A DNA stretch of 64,000 bases from Anaeramoeba flamelloides (taxonomy: Eukaryota; Metamonada; Anaeramoebidae). The stretch lies in assembly GCA_027625915.1 (NCBI GenBank), contig JANTQA010000042.1:1066001-1130000 (forward strand). Reading direction: 5' to 3'. Positions 26,929 to 39,500 of this stretch are shown here, piece by piece. The notes under the pieces are model-generated. The model had not been told where the DNA came from, did no database searches, and saw nothing but the letters and a program-made list of their open reading frames with translations. The translations under genes were made by a program, and so were the position numbers. Within the stretch, counting starts at the first letter, position 1. Every line of letters starts with the position of its first letter.

Positions 26929-27650
26929 TTATTTTTTGGAAAGTCTTAACCATGTTACACATTGAATGACTAAAAAGAAGAATGCAAGTAATCCAAAAAA
27001 GATAAGGCCAATTGCCGATGCATCTTGGAGTGCATATTTTGGTGTTCCGTTACCATATTGGAATTTGGTAACACTCCCCATCATCCCTGATGCTGAGCTT
27101 GGTTTACACATTGCCTCATCATGTGAGTCGCTTTTTGATTTGGAAATCGGATCAGAAGAAAAGGGAAAGGAAGGAGAAGAAAGTAAAAAAAAAAAAAATG
27201 AAAAATAAAGGATGTAAAAGATTTGTGGAAAAAAAAAAAAAAAAAGTGAAAACTAAAAATTTACACAATGTCTCGATCAGCTGGATGGATTTTATTGTCA
27301 TTAACTTGACATGGGTAGCATTTAAATTTATAGCAAACGCCTGTCCAACTATGGGTTCCACCGTCTGGATCACATTTACCACAAACAACAGAAGTTGCTG
27401 CATCATCACAATCATCACTTTGACAAAATTCACCTAATTTTTCATCGTCTGAATATTTTTGGCATTCATAAACTCCTTTAACTTTGTTACAATATTTGTC
27501 AATGCTACAATCGTTTGAAGTATAACACTCCTTACAAGTACCGTCTACGCATCTTGGTTCATCTTCGTTACAGTCTTTTGCGTGTTCACAGTCTTTTGAG
27601 TAGACAGAGGCAACAAGAAGTAAAGCAAAAAAAATTGAAAGGTATTTCAT
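26929..27650 (-). CDS. Cysteine-rich type I membrane protein, paralogue 2
   Basis: Exons 27650-27265 and 27130-26929 are joined at GTAAAT...AAAAAG in phase 2, giving 195 residues and a TAA stop. A signal peptide (MKYLSIFFALLLVASVYS) is followed by an ectodomain with 16 cysteines in the same order as the gene at 16749-17464, sharing KYSDDEKLGEFCQSDDC and a KCYPC motif. A membrane helix (IGLIFFGLLAFFFLVIQCV) precedes a short tail ending LSKK. The terminal KK-type tail could act as an ER-retrieval signal, but this is inference. The intron lies between cysteines 15 and 16 and has the same phase as in the paralogue. Function unknown. Confidence 0.9.
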
Positions 27651-29667
27651 TCTGGAGATGGTTTATTGGTTTATTTGTTTTTTTGTTTTTATTTGTTTTT
27701 ACGTTTGTTTGTTTGTTTGTTTGTTTTGAATTTTTTTGTGTGAATTTTTTGTTTGAAAGAACAAAAAGAAAATTTATTTTCAGAAAAAGTTGTTTAGCCT
27801 AAAAAAAAAAAATTAAAACTGTTAACATACAAGACAAATTCAGGAAATCTAAAGTTTATTTTGAAAAAAAAAAAAAAAATAAAAATAAAAAAGAAATCAA
27901 AAGAAAAAGTGGTTTTCAAAAAAATATTTTTTCTTCGATCTCTTTTTCATTTTGAGACAAAAAGATTTTTTTTAAATTATTTTTTTTGAATTTTTTTTGG
28001 AACAAAAAAAAAAAGATTTTTAAATTTTTAAGAAGTGTTCTGAAATCCGTGCCTTTAGAATTAAGAGTCTATTTCAGTCTTTTTCATTCAATTTTTTTTA
28101 AAAAAAAAATTAAACAAGAAAAAAAAACAATAGTTACTTGAAAGAAATTAACCGAGTAAGAAGAAAAAGGAAAGGGTTTACCTCAAAAAATTACTTTTGA
28201 TCGAAAATAAAAAAAATTTAATTTTTGTGAAAAAGAGTAAAAAATGTTTTTAAAAAAATTGATTTAAGGGAAAAGTAAACGAACAAAAATCTTCAAGCAA
28301 CTTTAATAGCAAATTCAAAAAAAATTAACCATCTTAAAATATCAAAACAAAAGTCAAAAAACTGATTAATACAAAACCAAGACTTGAGTTTTAAATACTA
28401 TTTTCAGAAATGAATTATTGGTATTAAAAAGTTTGGTACGTTTTTCTCATTTTTGTAATCGTTCAAAATTTGACTTAATTTCATATGATTTCAAAAAATA
28501 TATTCTTTTTCTTTGAAAGAAGAATGAAATTTTATAGGCTATTATTAGAATGTGTCTAAAAAATAAACCTTTGAAAAATAAAAACATATGTTTTGAAATA
28601 ACTCAGTTTAAAAAATCTACATACTCGTAAAAAAAAATCCAATAATTGTTTTAAACTTGAAAAATATGTAATTTATTTATTCACTAAACAGTTCAAAACA
28701 ATTTTTACAGTTTTTTAAACAAATCTATGGAGAAAAAAACAACCGAACCATTAAAACAAAAAATATACTCAAATTTTATTTTTTTTAAACCTAGATAATT
28801 CAACTTATAGTCTAAATAAATTCTTTTGAATTTGATTATTTAAAATCAATTATTAATAAACCGTATTTTAATTTTTCCCTTAATTCTTTCCGTGAATTAT
28901 TAAAAACACACTATTAAATATATCAATATTTTTTTTATGATTTATCAATTTTTTCTGATTCTCAAACAAATAAAACGAATTCAGATAAATAAATCTAATA
29001 TAAAAAAAATATTAATAGATATTATCAAATAACTGATTATAATACTAACAGTTAGTTGTTTATACTCTTAATATTTTAGAAAATAATATTTTTTAATCTT
29101 TTAAATTTTTAGAAATTTAATAAATATTGGTGAATAAAATAAAAGTTTAAATTTTTTAGATCTTCAAGTATTCAATATTGGAATTATTTTAATTGCCTTT
29201 TTAACTCAGATTCTAGACCCAAGGTTATTTGTCCATATAAACAATCAAAAAATAACTATAAGTGAGATTTCTTTATAAATAAAAATTGTTTTATAAATTT
29301 ATCTATTTCAATTTGATCATAAAACGCAAACCAAAAGTAACAGATCTTTTGACTGAAAAGTTAATTGTTTATAAATGAACTCTTTTAAAAATGCTAACCC
29401 ATTTCTCAAAAATTGATAAATAAGTTTACTTATCTAGTTTAATTGCATCTTTGTGTAAATAATTACTCTATTACCTTTTAGATAAAAAAAATAAAAAACA
29501 AATATTGGGTACTCTTCACTTAAGAAAAAGATTGCCAAACCCAAATGTGACCAAAGAGATTAGTATCAAAAAATATTAGGAAACCTTTCTAAAACTATTG
29601 ATCTTATTCTTTTGTTCTTCAGTTAGTAGATGGAAACTAAAAGTGAAAACATTTTTTTTTTTTGATC
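27651..29667. other. Intergenic AT-rich DNA
   Basis: 5' flank of the second cysteine-rich gene (GTTT repeats just upstream), then featureless AT-rich sequence. Nothing supportable was seen. Confidence 0.6.
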
Positions 29668-30149
29668 TAAAGTGGTATAAATAACTGGTGCTGATAACCT
29701 TTAAACATTAGAAAAATTTAACTCATTTTTTTTTTTTTTCAGACTTGGGTATTTGAAGATAGGAAAACATATTTATATATTCTTGGTTCGGATTCAAATT
29801 GACTTTAGAGGTTAGGTCTTTGATTAATTGAAATGGCTCCACAATATTAAATATTTTTGTTTCAAAAATTTCGTGATAATTTACAATTCTGAGATTAAAT
29901 GATTTGTTTATAAAAAATCAAAAAATATAATTTTTCACAATTTTTTTTATTCAAAAAATTTCATTTTAATCTATCAATATCTTCATAATTCCTTTTTAAA
30001 ATTTATTTAAAGAACCCTATTTCTTGTTTATATTCTGTTTTCATCCCATTGATTATTTTCTGAAATTTCTACAGGTAGCTAATATTTTTTGTTTAAGTTA
30101 AGTTTTGATAATATGTTTAAATAAAAAACATTGGTTATTTACACCACTG
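29668..30149 (+). mobile_element. MITE family G, copy 1
   Basis: It starts TAAAGTGGTATAAATAAC and ends GTTATTTACACCACTG, so about 18 bases of imperfect terminal inverted repeat. The inside (TTCTTGGTTCGGATTC, GACTTTAGAGGTTAG) recurs in inverse orientation at 46940-47424. The tip in the other copy (CAGTGGTGTAAATAAC next to TA) is Tc1/mariner-like. Confidence 0.72.
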
Positions 30150-31965
30150 CACAGTATTTTCTTTTCAAATATAGTTATCAATAAAGAATCTTGTAATTTG
30201 TGACTTCCATTTGAAAAAGAAATGTAAAAAAAAACGTGAGAAAGTTTTCCCATTTGGTTGATAAATACCCATAATGAACCTCATTCATAATCTTAACAGC
30301 TCCTTTTCTAATCAGAGTTGTTATATTGGGAATAAGTCATTCATTTTCAAGAAAAGAAATTAATTTGGAGCTGATCCTTTCCATTATCTACCGTTATTTG
30401 TACGAAGTTGAGAAAATAAGAAATATATTTTTGTTGAGAGGGTGATATTTATGCCACCCGGAAAGAAAAACATTTTGTTTACTGCCTAAAAAATGTGTTA
30501 AATTGTGTGAATTAATTTTTTTTTTGAAATATTGGGATCTTTACTGAATTAAAATTGATTATAAAAAAATAAAAACACAAAAAATAAAAAAAAAAATTTG
30601 TAGTTTTTCATTCTTTTAACATCTTTAAAGCTAGAAGAATTTTTGTATTCTTTAAAACTGTTTTTAAAATAAGAGACTATCAACTCAAAAGGTAATTGTT
30701 TCCAAAATTCAGCCTTTAAAAAAAGTTATTTTCTTCATCCCTTTGAAACAATCAAAATAGCTAAAACTCTTTAATAACAACCTATTTTAAAAAAAATTTT
30801 TTTTGAAGAAAAACCTGACTTTTTAATTAATATCTTGAGAAAATTCACATTTATTCTATTTCCCTACCTCTTCCTTTTTTAATATTAAGTGACTATTTCC
30901 AAGAACTGATGTATTTATTTCTCAAAAAAACAAAAAAAAGAGAAAATTTCAATAATACACACAATCAAAGAGTATTATTTAATAAAGATCCTTTTTTATA
31001 GAAAAATCCCATATAAAGATGATTAGAAAAAAAGTTATTTTATATCCTTTTTATATCTTATGTTATAAAAAAATAATAACTAAAATATACCACTTTGAGA
31101 TATCTAGATCCAGATTATAGTTAAATTACTTTTTCCATTTTTTTCAGGAGAGTGCTCTAAATGAATTAAGAACTCCCATTATATATATCTACCTTTTTGA
31201 AATTTTAAGGTGGAAAGGATCTTTTATTCACATACCAAAATCATTTTTTTCTTTGTTTTATACCTGTGAAAATAACCGGTGTTAACAACTTTAAGGAATT
31301 TCTGAATTTCAATCACAATGTCTATTATTTTAAGACAATAAACATATTTATAATTTTAAATCTAATCAAGTTGAGTGATCTTGTTAAAAATTAAACCTTT
31401 AACTTCTTTTTTTTTTAAATTTTTATTTGGCAAACTCTTTTTACTAAATAAAAAAAATTTTTTACTTAAAAATGTTCAAAAAGTAAGTTATTAACTGATG
31501 TTATGGTTACCCCCCATTTACAAAAATTACACTTTTAAGGTAACATTTAAACAAAATTTCGAAATAAAATGGAGTAAACTTTTACATAATATGTAAAAAA
31601 AAAAATCACATTTAGTATTGATTTTTTTTGTAACAGAATTTTAAAAAAGAATTTTGATCAAAAAAATATTATCACATAGAATCCTCAAAAATCGGAAAAA
31701 GAGCTTTTTTTTGACTTCCCGTAAATTTTATACATTTGAAACCATGGTTTTTAGATACATCATTTCTTTTAACCCATACATTACAGGGGTAATATTTTTT
31801 AGATGAAATTCTTAATAAATGCCAGAACAAAAGACAAATATGTTCGTAGCTAACCAAGATGTAACCTTTGATAATTTCTATGAATACACAAAAACATCAT
31901 CTTTTGAAGTTTCCTTTCAATTTTTCTTGAAATTATCTCGATAAAACACACTACCAATCCTTATG

Positions 31966-32007
<42 letters not shown>

Positions 32008-33050
32008 ACAATTTATATTTTTTATCTAGAGGATCTCATATAGGGTTTACATATTGATAAATCAATTTTAATAAGAATATAGTCAATGTTTAATGGATAT
32101 AAATAAGTCTAAAACTAAGTATGTTGTTCTATCTCTCTATTTTTATTAAGAAATAAAAGATTTCTTTTTTTTTTTTTGGTACAATGAATATATTCTCCAA
32201 GACTATAACTTTTCTTTTATTAAAAAATAAACCCCAAAATAATACAATAACTAAAAAAAATTTTTTTATTGATTACTTTTACTGTAAAGAAAAACATGTC
32301 ATTTCTCTCATACAGAGAAATATATAATTATAATCTCTAACTATAGAATAAAAAAAAAAATAAAAAAGGAACAAAATTTTTTAAATATAAATTCTTTAAA
32401 AACAAAGAAAAGTAATACCAAATAGTAAAACCAATTTTAAAATAATCAGTTTTTTTGTTTTGTAAATTATTTTTTATTTATCAAAATAAATGATTTAATT
32501 TAGTTTTTTAATTTTTATCAATTTGTTTAACCAAGGTTTGAAAAATTAAACCACATTACAAGAAAACCAAACCCATTAGTCCTGGAAAAATACACGACTA
32601 CAGTTCTAGATAGACTTGGTGTGAATTTGAATCAAAATAACCACTGAATAAAACACTTTAAATCTTTTTCCATCCCCCATTTATATAATGATTGTTTCGG
32701 GAATATTATTAAATTTCAAAATTGGCCAATTTGAAATTTTTCATATTTTTGAAGAGTTTCTTGATTATTATCATTAGTATGAAAGTTTTTAATGTTTTTT
32801 TATAGTTGTGGGGGAGGAGAAAAATGATTATTTTGCGATTGGTAGTATTTTATTACTAAATTGTAGAAAATCTAAAATTTTGAAATCATCAAAAATAAAT
32901 ATTTTTAAAAATTTGTTCGAAATCCAATTTTAACTCAAAAAGTTAAGTGTAAATTTTTTACCCCTTAAAACAAATAGCGAAAGTATAATTCCTCTCAATT
33001 GTTTTTTTTTTTTCAAAATCCTTGCCAAAATTTTCTAGTATACCATTCAA
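30150..33050. other. Intergenic DNA with a few unexplained patches
   Basis: At 30245-30480 the composition is more balanced than around it, yet no sustained frame exists. Near 31258-31400 there is weak similarity to the left part of family G. A 61-codon minus-strand frame at 31672-31857 (KKYYPCNVWVKRNDVSK) has protein-like composition but no recognisable domain. A (TA)n run lies at 31968-32000. The rest is AT-rich with nothing to report. Confidence 0.45.
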
Positions 33051-33057
33051 ATACCAA

Positions 33058-33112
33058 AAACCTACTCTAGCATACTCTAACCTACCCTAAAATACCGTAA
33101 CATACCCTAACC
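33058..33112. repeat. Degenerate tandem repeat of about 10 bases
   Basis: Five to six diverged copies of a CATACCCTAA-like unit (reverse complement TTAGGGTATG) lie in series. The TTAGGG core recalls telomeric repeats, but the copies are too diverged and too few for a telomere. Confidence 0.6.
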
Positions 33113-33350
33113 CACCATTAAAGATGTTTTTAAATACCTACAGTCAATATATTTAAATGGAATTAACTTTTTGAAAAAAATGAGAATTTGACCAATTTTG
33201 AAATTTGACCAAATTTGAAATTTAATAATTTTCCCATTTTTTCACCTTCAGCTTTAAGGTGCTTTTTTTTTCAAAAGCATGTATTCAATAATATCAAAAA
33301 GTAAAATCCAAAAAAGTAAATTGAAAAAAAAAATGCAAAAAACAAAATTA

Positions 33351-33443
33351 AACAAAAACAAAAACAAAAACAAAAACAAAAACAAAAACAAAAACAAAAA
33401 CAAAAACAAAAACAAAAACAAAAACAAAAACAAAAACAAAAAC
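33351..33443. repeat. (AAAAAC)n hexanucleotide microsatellite
   Basis: About 15 near-perfect units. The Lys-Asn and Phe-Leu repeat frames across it are artefacts. It lies about 140 bases beyond the TRAPPC9 stop codon. Confidence 0.97.
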
Positions 33444-33582
33444 ATAAAAATATCAAAAAAAAAAAACAAAAAAAAAAAGAAGGAAGAAAAGAATTTTATT
33501 AATTTTAAAAAGCAAGATTAATATTTAAAAGAATAAAATTACAAAAATGGGGATTATTAGATTAGAACACAAAACAAAAACA

Positions 33583-36500
33583 TTAATTTATGGTTAACAT
33601 TTTTTGCTCTAAAATAAAGGATTTATTAGTTAATTTGTTAAACCCCTTCACAGTAATTAAATATTGACCATGTATTAAAAAAGAAACTACAATTTGATGT
33701 TCAAAAACAGAATCAGGCAACAATTTAATATTTGACATACTTAAAGCACCGACCCACAATAATTTCTTTTCGGGAGTTTTAAGAAAATTGGAATGAATAT
33801 GATAAAAATTATTTGATATAGTATTACCACCGGATTCAAATAAAATAACAAAATCCAAAGTTAAAGTCTCACTGGTGATATTTTTTATTGATAACTTTAT
33901 TGGGTAAAATTTAAATAATTCAATATAGTTAGGCAACCGAACGGAAGTCAAATATTGCGATGGCTTCAATATATTATAGGTTGACTGTGAAATTTGCATG
34001 CTATATAAAGGTATCTCACCAAAATTTTGTAAGTTTGAAACCCAGTTAATTTCAATTTTTTGTAATAATAAACATTTGATATTATTTTTTTGCATTAATT
34101 CAAAAGATTCCTTTTTATTTGGTCTATAATGGTTTATTGCAAGATAATGATCAAGTAGAATTTCTGGTGGAATACCGGAAATATCCTCCTCGGGCAAATT
34201 AAAATTGCTTATTGGTATTATTATTCTTTTTTCACAATGCGATTCAATTATTATTTCCCTTTCATATTCATATTTATTATTCATTACTTCTATTGATGAT
34301 TCATCATATTTCTCATGATCACGTTTAAATTTCTTTCTATTTATTGTTATATTTTTATTTTGAACATTATTGATCTTTAACTTTTTGCTATTGGGCATAT
34401 TTTGTATTTTTTTTATTTTTTGTAATTTGTGCTTTGTTAATTTTGAATGGATAGACGATTGCTCATCATTATTTTCGGAAATATTTTTGCTTTCGATATA
34501 TTTAGTTTTTTTAATATTATTCATCTTATCATTCGTCACACCATTCAAACCGCCCATTTTCCCCTTCGTATTTTTATTTTTGTTTTTGTTCAAATGGTAA
34601 AATCTTAGATTGTCATTATTTCGAACTTTACAATTTAAAACAAAGTTAAATTTACTTAAATTTTTAAACTCTGCAATAATTAAATAGGAATCCCTTTTCA
34701 AATTATTGGAATCTGTGACCATTCGATTTTTTATCAATTCAAAACTTAGAATTTGAATAGAGGCCTTGGTGTTTAATCTAAAGGGTATTTTGATTAAATG
34801 ATAATATTCATCCAAATCTTTATTATCAATCAAATCATTTTTATAATTGCCATAATACTTGACCAAAAACTGGATCTCTTCAACATATTTCCGAGCGCAT
34901 AGTTTGAAAGGAAGATAAAAACTTTCACCAGGCAACAATGGCAAATTTTCTTCGATAATAGTGTTGTCCCAATCCAAGATTTTTGTTGCATAATATTGTT
35001 CATAAGGAGCAAATTTTGGATATTTATGTATTTTTTCACGAATAATGTTTTTATCAATTTTGATTTTATAAATAATTTTTTTCCCAACATTCTCAAATTT
35101 TAATACATTATCAATAATTTGTTCTTCATAAGTATTTATATAATTATTACTAGAAATGCTTATAATCATTTTTGGAAGTGGCGGGATCACATTGATCCTT
35201 TCATTTAATTGCAACGGGTGTAAATATTTTATTCCTAATAAACATATTTCACAGAAGGAAATTTGCAAATCATTAATCGGCTTTAAAGCCTTTATTGCCA
35301 AAACAATCGATTGCCTTTTGGTATTTGATGGTAAAGTAATCCGCAACGGATAAATTATAAAATTTTCCTTTTCATTTGCCCTTGGGACTAAAGACACCCT
35401 TTCAAGAATTAAATCAAAATCAAAAGGGTTTGAGACTATTATTTCAAAATTTATTAATTCGTTACATGTTTTATCTATTACCTTATCATCATCATCCTCG
35501 CTATTGCCATTTTTATGATTGCCTTTGCCCTTGCTAGATTTTTTCTGTTTTTTTTGTTCTTTTGGGGTAAAAATAAAAATATCTTGATTTTTCTCTTTTT
35601 GAATTTTTATTGGTTCATCGCCGTCAATGTTGGAATTGATTAACTTAATAGACTCAACCGGTGGGAAAGCATACATGTTAATTTCTGTTCCCATTGATAA
35701 GTATGATGTAACCAATTTTAAGTTTTGGAATAATTTTAACTGCTTTTCTGTTGGAATGGTTTTATAAAATATTTTTAATATGAAAATACAATATTGAATA
35801 AACCTTTTATAATTATTTGTATATCGCGTTGCTTTTAATAAATCAAATAAAATTGTTTTTTGCAAATTTGTCCATTTATTAATTTTTTGTAAATCATTAA
35901 ATGATTTTTGTTTTTTTGGATTTGTTTTTTTTTTTTGGTTCTGATCACTAGTATCATGGTTTACACCCTCATTCTTATTATCATTCTCAATTAATTCTAA
36001 GAGTTCTTCCAATTGAAAATATTTGCAAGAATAAAGTAAATAATCATGGAATATTTGCCAATTTTTAAATTTCTGATGACAAAGAGCAGTCTGCCTTAAA
36101 AAAAATGACACTTTTCTTTTATATCCAACTAACGAATAAAACGAGACTAAATTTTTGACTAATAAAATTTGTTCTACAGGATCAAAATTATTAAAATAAG
36201 AATATGCAGAGGATAGCGATTCAATAATTTGGTTTCTATCTGACCTTGCCCCATGCTTTAATAAAAAATGTGCTAACCTTAAATGCACTTCAACTATTAA
36301 AACAAATATTTTTTTTTTCTCATAAAGTTCAATGATCTTCTTTAAATCATCATTTATTTCTTTGACAATTTTTTCCTATTAGTATTTGTTTAATTATTTA
36401 AGATATATATTGTTTCCAGATGGATTAAATAGTTGTTAACATGTCTTTTTTTTTTTTTAATTGTACTCTTAAATCAAATCGTTATATCTCGAAATTTTCA

Positions 36501-39500
36501 ACCAGATTGTTTAAACTAATAGTTTTTCATTTCAATATTGTTTTTTTCATTATTTTATTTAAAAAATAATTTTTATTGTTTTTTAATTTTATATAAATAT
36601 TGCCACCTAACCGAGAAAAAAAAAAAAAAAAAACACAAGATTTGGTTCCAAAAGAGAAATAAAAGAAAAGTTTTTTCACAATTTATTTGTTTAAAAACCC
36701 CTTTAATTATAAATATCAATTATTAATTAATGATGACAACTATATTAATAAATAAAAAAATAAAATAAAATAAAATCAACAACAAAGAATCTGAATTTAG
36801 ACCCACTACAAAGAAAAGGAAAGAAAGTTTATGTTTTTTTCAAGTACAACACCATGGATAGTGATGAGAAAATGACAAGGAAGTTAAATTTGTCCCAAAA
36901 ATGGCTTTGCCCAACTCAAAATTTTGAAAAAAAAAAGCTTAAATTTTTAAGATGAACAAGATCTCTTGACTCGAGTTTCTTTAAGTGACTAATCTCTATT
37001 AAATTTTTTTACCTAAATTTAATAGAAATTGAGAACATTTTTTTGCCAATTATTTGGTTTTGAAAAACATGTTTATTTTCAATATTAAACTTACCACGAG
37101 ATAAGGAATCCTTATTTAGAAATTGGTCAAAAAAAAATAATAGAGACTATTCCCTTAAAGTTTACAAATATATTACTACTCATAAAAATAGTATTCATAC
37201 AACATAAAATAAGGATAATCCTTAATCTTTTTTAACATACTAACAAAAAAAAAAAAAAATGAAACTCAAACACAAAAATAGTTAGCTCAAAAAATCATCC
37301 AAACAGAACTTAAGACTGTTTTGGATCTACACCATGTTAAACAATACAGTGAAAATTAACATAAATGGAAAATTTTATTATTATCATTATTGGGGTAGTG
37401 CACATTACACTCTAGATGTCCCTTTAGTTAAATTACATTTCGGGAGTTTAAGATAAAATCATAGATTTCTTGATTATTAATCAATGAAAATAATCCGCAC
37501 GTTCTTGGTTTAAAAGAAACCTATTGTAATTTATTTCCTTTCATTTGTTTTGAAAGATGAATCTATCATTTTAATAGGAAGGAAACATCCATAATAAAGA
37601 ATAATAATATTTTCTATTATTTCTTTAGTTCCATATTTTAAACATAAAAACAAAATTTATTTGAGTTTTTTTTTTTTTGTTATTACCTAGTAATATTTAT
37701 AGAAACAATTAGTAAATGTCCTGAATTTTAAAATTGTTGGTCTTGTTGAGTAACTTAAATAATGTTGGGTTGTTAATAAATAATGAATTTTGATTTTTTA
37801 TTATTGTGTAATATTTTTATGGGGTCTTGTAGAGTGCCGTCAAGTGCCTAGGTTTTCTTGAGGTTTTCTGTTTTATCTGTCAAGTGGTCTAGGTTTTTTT
37901 GAGGTTTTCTATTTTATTTGTGAAGTGTTCTAGGTTATTTTGAGTTTTATATTTATTTGTGAAGTGTTCTAGGTTTTTTTTTACTTTTCGAAATAAACCG
38001 AAAATTTATTATAATTTTCTGTTTATTTCAAAAAGTAAAAAAAACCTAGAACACTTCACAAATAAATAGAAAACTCAAAAAAAACCTAAAGAAAATCTAT
38101 TGATTTTCCAAATAAACAGAAAACCCAAAAAAAGCTAACGAAGTTTTTTTTTAATTTAAGAAATAAAAAGAATTTTTTTTAAAGAATTTATTTAAATTTC
38201 CAAAATCAAGTAAAAGCCTAACTACAATTTTCAACTATTAGAATTCAATAACCCATTGTGAGTAATTATAAATTTCCTCATTTTATTTCAATTAAATCTT
38301 TTGATTTCCAGTTAATTTTATTATTTTTTCTTTGATTATATGTCCCTACGACCCAAAAAACACTAAAAATTGAAAACTGATCAAATACCTTCAATTAAAA
38401 AAATTGAAAAAACTAAATGAAAAAATTAAAATAAATAAAGTTTCCATTTAACTTTTTCTTGAAAACATTTTTTGCCAAAATGATTGAATTCAAAGTTGAA
38501 ATTATGTCTATTTTTATACACTTTATTTGTTTTAACTAATTTACTAAAACAAATTCTCAATTATGGGAATTTTATTTTCACAAAAGGGACTAATTTGGTC
38601 TTTAAATGTTTTTTTATTTTAAAATGGTAAAATTAAAAAAAAAGTTATTTAAAAAGATAAACTCTCTGGAAAAGTATTCTAATTTAATATATTAACTTAT
38701 TCTTTGTTTTCAAAATTTTCTCAACCCCAATTTTTCAAAAAAAAAATAATAAAAGTGCATAGTAATTTCAAAAAATATTTTCGATATTCAAACGTTGAGA
38801 GTGTTTTTATTCTAAAAAAAAAATTATTCAGGTGTTTAATTGAATTAAGTTATAAAGCTAAATTTCGAAAAATATTAATCAGAAAAAAATAGTGATTTTT
38901 TTTATTAAGGACATATTTTAATAATTTTTTTGAATTCTAGGCAGAGATAAATTTCCTCTTATTTTACTTTTGAATTTTGAATTTCTTTTTATTTACTGAA
39001 ATTATCATATTTTCAATTATAGATTCTGTTTTGTAAATAAGAATTACGTATTTCTGTTTATTTTACATATTCCAGGAATACACAAAATTATCCAAGAATT
39101 CAAATAATGTAGAGTTGTGATTTCATAATTATAAATTTTCTAACCTATATGTTAATTAAATTAATATCAAATCTTTAAATACTTTAATTTTCAAATTATT
39201 TGTTTGTAAATTATTATTAAATAATTGTTTAGAATTGTTAAATGCTTCTTTAATTTTTTGAAAATTATATGCTATATGCGGAATTTTTGACAAACAAATA
39301 GCTAAAATAGCTAAAATATTTAATTTTTTTTAAATCTTTTGAAATTTCTTTTTTATTTTTGTTATGTTTTAATCCAAATTGAATCATAATTTCATATATT
39401 AAATTTAATATTTGATTTAAATGATTTTTTATTTTATTTTATAATTAAGATTAAATCATCTGTAAACATTTGACAATGATTATTTAATAATATTTTTTTT

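Noticed and set aside
33254-33521. Frames of Phe-Leu, Phe-Cys and Lys-Asn repeats
   Set aside because: They come from the AAAAAC hexanucleotide repeat read in different frames.
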